Positions 54,785 to 64,000 of a stretch of 64,000 nt of DNA are shown piece after piece. A program made the position numbers and the translations under genes. Each line of letters begins with the position of its first letter. Position 1 is the stretch's first letter. A model generated the notes under the pieces. That model was given only the letters and a program-made list of their open reading frames with translations, was not told the DNA's origin and made no database searches. The DNA comes from Phocoena phocoena (taxonomy: Eukaryota; Chordata; Mammalia; Artiodactyla; Phocoenidae). The stretch lies in assembly GCF_963924675.1 (NCBI RefSeq), contig NC_089226.1, forward strand, positions 47,695,124 through 47,759,123, written 5' to 3'.

Positions 54785-54895
54785 GAGTTTAGTATAATTA
54801 TATATACTATATATATAAATATATATAAATATATATATATATAAATATATATTCAGGATTTATATATATATAAATATATATAAATCCTGAATAAT
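54785..54895. repeat. AT-rich microsatellite with perfect hairpin
   Basis: (TA)n/(ATAA)n tract. Within it, 54850-54868 (TATTCAGGATTTATATATA) is the exact reverse complement of 54875-54893, with a 6-nt centre, giving a 19-bp stem whose outer part (TTCAGGATT) is not simple repeat. Confidence 0.9.
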
Positions 54896-55149
54896 ATGTG
54901 TTGGGGTTCTGCTGCATAATGTCATTTCTTTTTTACCAAGAAATTGGTGAAAATTTTTATGTCTGGCTGAAAAAAATGGCTCTATACTAGTCTGATCTAG
55001 GTTTTGCCTTGCATGTCCTATTGTTTGCCTTCTGTACCTATATTGCACTGGTCCCTCATTGCTCTATAGTGGTCTGAATGCTTCCTTGCATCAGAAATTT
55101 CTGTAAAAACCACATAGAATTTTTAACCTCTACATCTCAAGTTCAGATT

Positions 55150-55465
55150 CCCCCCCAACTCTTTATTTAAAAAAATTAAAACTTACTGTGAAAAGAGTGG
55201 TACAAAAAACACCCATATACATTCTTAGATTATCCAGTTGTTAATATTTTGTCACAATTGCATACCTTCTCTCTGTATGTGTATGTATTTGCTGAATAAT
55301 CTGAAATTAAATTGCAGATATCATGACACCCTAATGTTCCAGCATGTATCTCCTAAGTACATGAAAGTCTCTGACAGGATACCACGATCACATTTTCTGT
55401 TTTCTTCTCTTATAGATGTGTATGACTATTGCTTGTGGTTTTCTTTTCATTTTTGAAATGTTTTA
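55150..55465 (-). mobile_element. Old L1M fragment
   Basis: 'acacccatatacattcttag', 'tgtgtatgtatttgctgaat', 'aaattgcagatatcatgaca', 'cagcatgtatctcctaagta' recall the complement of the same L1M 3' region seen at 32150-33290. Confidence 0.5.
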
Positions 55466-55589
55466 TATTTTCTTGAACCAGCAATGACAGAGGATTCTTT
55501 GTAGGCAGGGTAGGTGCTTGGGTGGCTTGCTAGATTTCTTATTTTAAGTGCCCTTTTTATTGGTGTAGTAAAGTGCTTTTAAAAAGTAT

Positions 55590-55895
55590 TTGCTAATACA
55601 AATGAATGTATATGCAAAACAGAAAACAGACTCACAAATATAGAAAACAAACTAGTGGTTACCAAAGAGGAGAGGGAATGGGGAGGGGCAAATTAGCGTT
55701 ATGGGATTAAGAGATGCAAACTACTATGAATAAAATAGATAAGCAACAAGGATATATTATATAGCACAGCGAAGTATAGCCATTTTCTTGTAATAACTTT
55801 TAATGGAATATAACCTGTGAAAATACTGAATCACTATGCTGTATACCTGACACTAATATAATATTGTAAATCAACTCTACTTCAACAAAAAAAAT
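55590..55895 (+). mobile_element. L1 3'-terminal fragment, plus strand
   Basis: 'aaactagtggttaccaaaga', 'ggagagggaatggggagggg', 'aaactactatgaataaaata', 'gatatattatatagcacagc', 'tgctgtatacctgacactaa', 'tattgtaaatcaactctact' then a short A run. Typical artiodactyl L1 3' end, about 300 bp, severely 5'-truncated. Confidence 0.85.
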
Positions 55896-57704
55896 TGGCA
55901 TTTTGTTTGGGGTAGGGGTGGGGTTAGTATACTTCTGATTTTGTGCTTCTCATTTGCTTCTGTAGGGCCCTTAATTTCTACTGCTTGCTTCCTTCTTTCC
56001 TTTCAATGCCAAGCCTCCAGGAGACTTCCCCTTCCAGGCTGCCTTTCTCTCTCCCTCTCTCTCTGCTCCAGAAGTGGATTCAACCTTCACTGAAGTTCTG
56101 CGATTCTTATGTAATTAAGTCCTGGACTTGATCATCAACAATTTCTGCCTTCTGGCTGCAGGAGATGAGAGTGTCTTTATATATTGCTAGGGAGTTCTTC
56201 TGACTTTTACAATTTGTCTTAATTTGTGATTAATGGCTCTGAGCTTTGCATTGTCTTTCTTCAAAGCTTTTATTGTACTTAGCAACATCCATTCAAATCT
56301 TTTGTTCTTATAATTATTATTTCCTCTGAACCTCTTGTATGACTGAGATATTATACCTGCCATTATTTTCCCTACTACCAGTTTTTCATGCCAGTTGACC
56401 ACAGGTGAAAGTTTTAACAACTGCACTGTTACAACACTCCAGGACTTATTATCAGTGCTCTACCTACCTCCAGTATTGGTGTTCTTGTTGCCAGGTAGCT
56501 GGTGGGTGCAAGAGCTCAAAAATTCCATTTTATAATTTGCTTTTTTCAGAATACTTCTTGTACCAAATCTCTTAGGTCAGTGACCCTAGGAAACAGATTC
56601 TGGGCTGGAGAATTTTCATATAGGAAACTTTACTGAGGAGTGCTCTCAGGAACACACCTATGAGGGAGTAAGGACACAAGAAGGCAAGTGATGAGTTGAA
56701 CTACAAAGTGGTTACCAAAAAGTTCTCACTTGATGTACATGAGCCCTGGAGCTTAGATGACCTTTCAGAGTTATTCTAAGTTGAGGCAAGGTGACCAGAT
56801 CTCACATTGAGCAATCATTGGATACTGGCTACCTTTGCAGAAGGGATGTAACTTTGAGTGAGGGAGCTCCCTTTGAGCTGAGAGCAGTTTCTAGGGAGGG
56901 ACCTAGAGGTGAGCTGTTAGTAGCCAACAAAACTGGCAGCTAAAGATTTGAGGGCCTTGGTTTGATGGAGAAATCTAGGTCATACAACACAGTCTGCACT
57001 AGAAGGTGTAAGAGGAAAAGTAGGAAGACCTATCAAAAGGTCAGTGAAGTACTTCAGATAATGATAGCTTGGAGTTTGGGAGAACAGTGGAGGTAGTGAG
57101 AAGTGGTTGGATTTGGGATATATTTCAAAGGATTTGCTGTTGGATAGCATGTCAGAGGAGAGAGGGGTAAAGGGTGTTTTCAAAGATATGGGCCTGAACA
57201 ACTGTAAGAATAAAGTTGCCTCATCAATTTAATGAGAAGTCATGGCTAACACACTTTTTCTTAAAGCAATTATATTAGCTGAAGAATATAACCTCTTTTT
57301 ATAATTTCTAGCTGAAAAGAATGTGGGCCTATAGCTTTCTGTTTCTACAACATAAATTACCAAAATTGATCCATTTAGAAATTTAAAAATTGAAGAGACT
57401 CATAACCTTGGAATAAATTAAAACTTGGTCAAAGAATTATCTTTAATGAAATAAACTCAGGTAGGATTAAAGTCAGATACTTTAAAACTTTCAAAAATAG
57501 GAAATTCTTATGAAAAGTACCTACTTCCAAAGGAGTGAAATAGCGAGAAACCTTTGTAACTAATTTTAAGAAAATAGCATAACTCTGATATCAAAACAAC
57601 ACAGGTAACACTAAGAGAAGAAAATGCAGATTAATCTCATTTGCGAATATAGATTAAAAATCCTAATCAAAGTACTAATAAATTCTGATTCAAGAGTACA
57701 TTAA
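55896..57704. other. No family recognised (1.8 kb); possible repeat at 56600-56950
   Basis: 'gaaactttactgaggagtgc', 'tctcaggaacacacctatga' and 'gtagccaacaaaactggcag' (56625-56940) have the feel of a dispersed repeat that I have seen but cannot name. Frames at 55943-56131, 56187-56426 and 56980-57201 are unsupported as genes. Confidence 0.4.
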
Positions 57705-57954
57705 GGATGCCAGCAAAATGGTGGCACAGGAATTCTACTGGTCCTTTCCCCCCAGAAACATCATTTTGAATAACCGTCTACACATGAAATAACTTCACAG
57801 GAGCCAAGGATTCCAGGTGAAGGATTAGATTACAGCACCTGGATGAAGCAGAGAAATAAGAAAGGATGCATTGAGGAGGGTAGGAAAGATAGATTCATAC
57901 TACTCCTCCATTAATCCTCCGCCAAACAAGAGCAGCCCAGCCCAGAGACAGATC

Positions 57955-58500
57955 CCATGGCACTGGGCTCTCTGCGGGCTCCCAGGAACCCAGGCACTTC
58001 TCTCCTTCTGGCACCTGCTGGCTCCAGTGGCCCCAGGCAGTTCCTGTGGCCTCAAATGGCATTCATAGCACCAGGTTCCTGGTCAGGCTCCCAGGAACCC
58101 AGGTACCCCTCTCAACCTAGTGCCTGCTGGCTCCAGCAGCCCCAGGAGGCTCCTGTAGCCCCAGGCAATGATACCAGGCTGCAGATGAGCTCCTGGGAAT
58201 CCAGGCCCCTGGCTCACCCTGGTGCCTGTTGGCTCCAGCAGTCCTAGGTGGTTTCTGAAGCCCCTGGCAGTTACCATGGTACTAACCTTCTGGCAGATTC
58301 CTGTGAATCATGGTCCATTGCTGACACTGGTGCCTGGCAGCTGTAGTGGCCCAGACAGCTCACATGGCTTCAAGCTCCCAGAGGGCCCCTATGAACTCAG
58401 GCTCCTGGCTCACCCAGGTGCTGGCTGGCTCCAGCAGCCCCAAACAGCTCAGTGGCCTGAGGTGGCTCTCGGAGTTCCAGTCAGCTTCTTAAGCTGCAGG
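57955..58500 (+). repeat. ~105-bp tandem units in an old L1 5'UTR
   Basis: The motif CCTGCTGGCTCCAG recurs, with changes, at about 58014, 58123, 58225, 58333 and 58420 (steps 109, 102, 108, 87), each followed by a 'cagccccag'-like block and preceded by 'ggaacccaggcacc/ggctcaccctgg'-like sequence. Five diverged units. The area is GC-rich against an AT-rich background. Frame 58222-58776 (184 codons) crosses it and is not a gene. Confidence 0.8.
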
Positions 58501-58874
58501 ATCACAATGGGCTTCCAGACTCCTGGCCCATCCTACCACTGGCCTGTTACCTTGGCTGTAGCCAGCTCCTATAGCCTGAGGGTCCCAATCAATGCCTGCA
58601 AACCTAGGCTCCAGGACACTTGTGAACCCATGGTGTCTATGGGGTCTGTCACCAGGCTGACTACCACTATCTCAAGCTTTCAAACCACCCCAGAACTAGA
58701 CTTCCCAAAGACTCCAGCAGCCAGCCTGCTTTCAGACATCACCAGACTGCCTACCCAGAATCTCTGGATAGGTTGAGTGACAAAGGGCTTCACCTGCTGA
58801 AGCCAGTCTGTAACGACTAGAAGAGATGCCTATGACCTCAGATGCACAGACATCAATGTGAGGTCACAAGAATC

Positions 58875-59750
58875 ATGAATAATCAAGGACATATGACATC
58901 ACCAAAGGAAACTAATAAAATTTCAATGGCTGACCCTAAAGAAATAGAGACCTATAAACTGACAAAGCATTCAGAATAATCCTCTTAAAGAAATTCAGAG
59001 ATCTAAAAAAAAAACCACAGACAAATGAATGAAATTAGAAAAACAATACATGAACAAAATGAGAAGTTTGACAAAGAAATAAAAAGAAATCTAAGAGTTG
59101 GAGAGTATAATGACAGAACTGAAGGATTTAGCAGAGGATTTCAACAAGAGATTTGACCAAACAGAAGAAAGAATTAGTGAACTAAAAGGCAGGTTATTTG
59201 AAATCATATAATCAGAGAAGCTATGGGATAAAGTTTAAAGAAGCAATCTTGGAATTATTTGAGTCCCAGAAGGACAAGAGGAAGAGAAAGCAGAAAACTC
59301 ATTTAAAGAAATAATGGCAGAGAATCGCCCAATCTGGGGAGAGATTTAGATATCCAAGTTTATGAAATTAATAGGTCAAAATTTCAATCCCAAGTAGTTT
59401 TCACTAATATACATTGTAATAAAATTGTATAATATCAAAGGCAAAGAGAGAATTTTAAAAGCAGCAAGAGAAAAAATATTCTCACATAAAAGGAAATACT
59501 CATAAGGCTGCCAGAGGGTTTCTCAGTAGAAATCTTTCAGGTCAGGAGAGAGTGGGATGATGTATCCAAAGTGCTAAAATTAAAAAAAAAAACTGCTAAC
59601 CAAGAATACTTTGCCCAACAAAGCTGTCTTTCAGAAATGAGCAAGAGAGAGACTTTCCTAAACAAAACCTGGGAGAGTTCATCACAACTAGACTTTCTTT
59701 ACAAGAAATGGTGAAAGGAATTCTTCAAGCTGAAATTAAAGGATGCTAAT
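58875..59750 (+). pseudogene. Old L1 ORF1 pseudogene
   Basis: ATG 58875 gives MNNQGHMTSPKETNKISMADPKE followed by IETYKLTKHSE and a stop. Beyond it the ORF1 text continues: a coiled-coil-like region ('atgacagaactgaaggattt', 'gaagaaagaattagtgaact'), the central 'gagtcccagaaggacaagag' block (P-E-G-Q-E), and 'gcagcaagagaaaaaatatt' (AAREK). Several stops and frameshifts. ORF1p would bind L1 RNA; this one is long dead. Confidence 0.75.
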
Positions 59751-60106
59751 TAGTCACAAGAAAACATGAAAATATATCATGCTGGTAAAGGTAGGGATAT
59801 TGTCAAATTCAGAATATTCTAATATTGTGAAAAGATGGGGACACTAATCACTTGACTCTGGTATAAAGGTTTAAAAGACAGTCTGACCTACAGAATTGTA
59901 AGATAATGTGTTATGTCAGCAACAGAAAACTAATATAAGCACCCAGAGACAACATGTATGTGTCCATATGGCTTCATCTTCAGGATTTAAGAACTGGAAA
60001 ATTAGCTAACTCTTCCACCTTAATTAAACAATATTAAAAGAGCTATCACTTCAAAAAATAAAGGTTTAAATGCCAAAAAATTAAAAGTAGTTATAGCTAC
60101 AAAAAT

Positions 60107-60341
60107 TTGTAAATGGGGGGCTTCCCTGGTGGCGCAGTGGTTGAGAGGCTGCCTGCTGATGCAGGGGATGTGGATTCGTGCCCCGGTCCGGGAAGATCCC
60201 ACATGCTGCGGAGCAGCTAGGCCTGTGAGCCATGGCCGCTGAACCTGCGCATCCGGAGCCTATGCTCCGCAACGTGAGAGGCCACAGCAGTGAGAGGCCC
60301 GCGTACCGCAAAAAAAAAAAAAAAAAAAAATTGTAAATGGG
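60107..60341 (+). mobile_element. CHR-family SINE, short form, inside old L1
   Basis: Body 60118-60330: GGGGCTTCCCTGGTGGCGCAG, 'gatcccacatgctgcggagc', 'gtgagccatggccgctgaac', 'gagaggcccgcgtaccgcaa' and a 21-bp poly-A. Exact 11-bp duplication TTGTAAATGGG (60107-60117, 60331-60341), longer if one indel is allowed. The long pure A-tail suggests a young insertion. The 187-codon minus-strand frame 60081-60644 crosses it and is not a gene. Confidence 0.97.
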
Positions 60342-60644
60342 TACATAATATAGAAAGAGGTAGATTATAATATTAAAACATAAATTATCTTGGAGAGAAA
60401 GGGTGAAGCTTTGTATGTGATTGAAGTTGTCATTAGCATAAAGTTGACTGTTATAACTAAAAAGATGTTTTATGTAAGCCTCATGACTGACAAAGCAAAA
60501 ACGTTCAGTAGATACATACAAGATAAAGAAAAGGGAATCAAATTCCTTGCTTACAAAAAAATCATCAACCCAGAAAGGAAGACAACACAACAGGAAGACA
60601 GGAACAAGGAAACTACAAAAAGCCAGAGAAGAATAAGATGGCAT

Positions 60645-63600
60645 TGGTCAACCTTACCTATCAATGATTACTTTCAATGTTATTGGATTAAATTCTCCAA
60701 TAAAGAGGTATAAAGTGGCTGAATGGATTAAAAACAAGACCCAACTTATGCTGCCTGCAAGAGACTCACTTCAGCTTTAAGGACACACACAAATTGAAAG
60801 TGAAGAGATGGAAAAAGATATTCTATGCAAATGGAAAACAAAAGAATGCATGAATAGCTGTACTTATATCAGACAAAATAGACTTTAAGTCAAAAACTGT
60901 AACAGGAGACAGAGAGGTATTTATGTAATGATAATTCATTGAGACTATATAACAATTATAAATATATATGCCCCAAACATTACAGAACTTAAATAAGTTA
61001 AGCACAAGTGGTAACTGATCTAAAGGGAGAAATAGACAAGGATACAATAATAGTAAGGGACTTCAGTACCCCATTTTCAACAATGGATAGATCATTCAGA
61101 CAGAAAATCAACAAGGAAACATTAGATTTGAACCATACTTTAACCAAATGGAAGTAATAGACATATGTAGAACATTCCATCCAACAGCAGCAGAATACAC
61201 ATTCTTCTCAAGCACACAGGGAACATTCTCCAGGATAAATATGTATTAAGCCACAAAACAAGGCTTAGCAAATGGACGATGATTGAAACTACACCAAGTA
61301 TCTTTTCCAACCACAATGGCATGAAATTAGAAATTAATAACAGGAGGAAAACTGGAAAATTCACAAATATGTGAAATCAAACAGCACACTCCTGAATAAC
61401 CAATGGGACAAAAAGAAATTTGAAAAGAAATTAAAAAAAAAATCTTGTAACAAAATAAAATAGAAATATGACATACCAAAACTTATGGAAATCACCAAAA
61501 GCAGTTCTTAGAGTGAAGATTTTAGTGATAAATGCCTACATTAGGAAAAAGGAAAGGTCTCAAATAAATAACTACCTTTGCACCTCAAGGCACTAGAAAG
61601 AACAAAGTAAGCCCAAAGTTAGCAAAAAGAAGGAAATTACAAATATCAGAGCTGAAATAAATTAAATAGAGAAAGGAAAAAGATCAATAGATCTAAGCTG
61701 TTTTTTGGACAAGATAAACAATATCGACAAACCCTTACTAAACTAAGAAAAACGGAGAGAAAATCCGAAAGGAAATAAAATCCGAAACGGAGATAAAATC
61801 CGAAAGGAAAGAGGAGACATTAAAATTGATAAAACAGAAATACAATGGCTCATGAGGCTGCTATGAACAATTATGTGCCAACAAATTGGAATGACCTAGG
61901 AGAAATGCAGAAATGCCTAAAAACATGTAACTTATCAAGATGGAATCATGAAGAAATAGAAAATCTGAACAGACCAGTTTCTAGTAAGAGAGTGAATCAG
62001 TAATAAAAAAATCTCCCAACAAAGCCCAGACCAAATGGTTTCACTGGTGAATTCTACTAAACATTTAAAGAAGAATTAACACCAATCCTTCTCAAACTCT
62101 TCCAAAAAATTGAAGAGAAGTGAACACTCCCAAACTAATTTTACAAGGCCAGCTTTAACCTGACACCAAAACGAGATGAGGACACTATAAGAAAATAAAA
62201 CCACAAGCTAATATTCTTGATGAATATAGATGCAAAAATTCTAAAAATAAATAGCAACAAACTGAATTCAACTGTACATTAAAAGGATCATACACCACAA
62301 TCAAGTGGGATTCATCCCTGTGTTGCAAGGATGATTCAACATATGGAAATCAGTAAATATGATACACAACATTAACAAAATGAAGGATAAAAATCATATG
62401 ATCATTTCAATAGATGCAGAAAAATCATTTGACAGAGTTCAATATCCTTTCATGATAAAGGCTCTCAACAAATTGGGTATAGAAGGAATATACCTCAACA
62501 GAATAAAGGCTATTTATGACAAACCCATGGCACACATCAAACTCAACAGTTAAAGGTTAAAAGCTTATCCAGTAATATCAGAAAAAGTCAAGGGTGCCTA
62601 CACTCACCATTCATATTCAACATAGGACTGTAAGTTTTAGAGTAATCAGGCAAGAAAAAGAAATAAAAGGCACCCAAATTGGAAATAAAAAAATAAAGCT
62701 GTCTCTGTTTCCATATGATAAGAATTTTTATATAGAAAACCCTAATGATTCCTCCAAAAAAAACTGTTAGAGATTATCAATGAATTCAGTAAAGTTGCAA
62801 GATACAAAATCAACATACAAAAATCAGTTGTGTGTCTGTACATAATAATGAACTATTGAAAAAAATAAAACATTGCCATGTATAATAGCATCAAAAGGAA
62901 TAAAATACTTAGAAATAAATTTAACCAAGGAAGTGAAATATCTGTACACTGAAAATTACAAGATGTTGATGAAAGAAATTGAAAAACACACAAATGAATG
63001 GAAAAATATTCCATATCCAAAAATATTCCATATTCCATAGATCAAAAGAATTAATTTTGTTAAATGTCCATATCACACAAGGCCATCTGTAGATGCAATG
63101 CAATCCCTAACAAAATTCCAGTGACATATTTCACAGAAATAGAAAAAGCAATCCTAAAATTTGTGTAGAACCACAAAAGACCACAAATAGACAAAGTAAT
63201 CCTGAGGAAGAAGAACAAACCTGGAGGCATCACGCTTCCAGCTTTCCAATTATATTACAAATCTATAGTAATCAAAATGGTATAGTACTGGCATAAAAAT
63301 AGACCCATAGACCAATGGAACAGAATAGAGAGCCTGGAAATAAGCCCACATATATACAATCAACTAATATTTGTTAATGGAGCCAAGAAGACTCAATGGG
63401 GAAAGAATAGTCACTTTAATAAATGATGTTGGGAAAACTGGATAACCACTTGCCAAAGAATGAAATTGGACCCCTTACACCCCTCACAAAAATTAGCTCA
63501 AAGTGAATTGAAGACTTAACTGTAAAAACCATAACTGTAAAGCAACTAGAAGGAAACATAGGGGAAAAGTTTCTTGATTGGTCGCAGCAAAGATTTTTTG

Positions 63601-64000
63601 GATGTGACACCAAAAGTGCAAGCAACACAAGCAAAAATAAACTAGTAGGACTATATCAAGCTAAAAAGCTTCCACACAGCAAAAGAAACAATGAGCAAAA
63701 TGAAAAGGCATCTTATGGAATGGGAGAAATATTTGCAAACCATATTTCAGATAAGAGGTTAATATCCAAAATATATAAGGAACTCATACACCACCATAGG
63801 AACAAACCCAAGAATCCAATTAAAATATGGGCAAAGGACTTGAACAGTTTTCCAAAGAAGACATACAGTTGGCCAATAGGTACATGAAAACGTGCTTGAA
63901 TCACTAATTGTAGAAATGCAAGTCAAAACCACAGTGAGATATTACCTCACACCTATTATCAAATCAAAAAGACAAGAAACAACAAATGTTGATGAGGCTA
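60645..64000 (+). pseudogene. Old L1 ORF2 pseudogene, incomplete at window edge
   Basis: Endonuclease start ('attactttcaatgttattgg', F-N-V-I-G-L-N), then 'ctgcaagagactcacttca' (L-Q-E-T-H-F, catalytic Glu kept). RT: frame 62359-62553 has [14 protein letters not shown] (motif A Asp kept) and [12 protein letters not shown]. The FADD site (near 62720) reads PYDK, so the catalytic pair is lost. C-terminal text reaches 'gatattacctcacacctatt' at about 63950 and 'acaaatgttgatgaggct' at the edge. Frameshifts and stops throughout. Confidence 0.85.

Larger units (their letters stand above)
57705..64000 (+). mobile_element. Old near-full-length LINE-1, truncated by window edge
   Basis: 5'UTR 57705-58874 (begins near 'gccagcaaaatggtggcaca', the position of the usual AAGATGGC motif), ORF1 region 58875-59750, a long inter-ORF region interrupted by a CHR SINE, and ORF2 from about 60645 to beyond 64000. 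Older than the 26971 copy: no ORF survives, the inter-ORF spacer is far longer (about 680 bp after removing the SINE) than the 120 bp there, and the 5'UTR is unrelated, containing ~105-bp tandem units. The 3' end is outside the window. Confidence 0.88.

Noticed and set aside
58222..58776. 184-codon plus-strand open frame, among the longest in the window
   Set aside because: It lies across tandem GC-rich units of an old L1 5'UTR. Its repeated residues follow the DNA periodicity, and no domain is visible. Open because the area is GC-rich and poor in stops.
60081..60644. 187-codon minus-strand open frame
   Set aside because: It crosses a CHR SINE in antisense and AT-rich L1 sequence. The middle is the translation of SINE complement, seen in other copies too (31767-32051, 42258-42647, 47897-48322).

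Overview
This window is mammalian intergenic or intronic DNA with no protein-coding exon, rRNA, tRNA, CRISPR array or prokaryote-type gene that I can support. It is built almost entirely of layered retrotransposon debris. Every long open reading frame is either a fragment of LINE-1 ORF1/ORF2 or a chance frame across a SINE. The host is most likely a cetacean, or at least a whippomorph/ruminant-lineage artiodactyl. The reason is eight tRNA-Glu-derived SINEs with the head 'GGCTTCCCTGGTGGCGCAG', typical of the CHR family known from Cetacea, Hippopotamidae and Ruminantia, together with LINE-1 copies of cetartiodactyl type. I see no BovB or Bov-A element, which argues against a bovid. The lineage call is inference. 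Layout. 1-5800: old L1/HAL1-like debris, a CHR SINE, MIRs, a MaLR LTR. 5800-6845: three ~390-bp tandem units that look like an old L1M 5'UTR, minus strand. 6835-13475: two head-to-tail minus-strand L1 copies, a 3'-end fragment and a nearly full-length degenerate L1 (5'UTR, ORF1, ORF2, 3'UTR). 13.5-19.4 kb: L2 and unassigned sequence. 19.4-21.3 kb: a MIR split by a 5'-truncated L1 that carries ~760 bp of non-L1 DNA at its 3' end, a candidate 3' transduction. 21.7-24.6 kb: an old plus-strand L1 split by a younger minus-strand L1 with a short 5' inversion. 25.7-26.0 kb: MaLR LTR. 26,971-31,674: a plus-strand L1 with a complete ~2-kb 5'UTR, intact target-site duplications and an internal ~2.4-kb deletion that removed the reverse transcriptase. 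31.8-57.7 kb: MIR, L2 and SINE insertions, a probable solo LTR at 36.3-36.7 kb, and an old L1 at 46.2-48.5 kb split by a SINE. 57.7-64.0 kb: an old plus-strand L1 whose 5'UTR contains ~105-bp tandem units; it is split by a CHR SINE and runs off the right edge. Relative age follows from nesting: MIR/L2 and old L1M are hosts; cetartiodactyl L1 and CHR SINEs are guests. No autonomous element in the window looks functional: the L1 ORFs carry stops, frameshifts, deletions or substituted catalytic residues. The most informative items are mechanistic fossils (3' transduction, twin-priming inversion, microhomology deletion, microduplications, perfect hairpins) rather than a new gene system.
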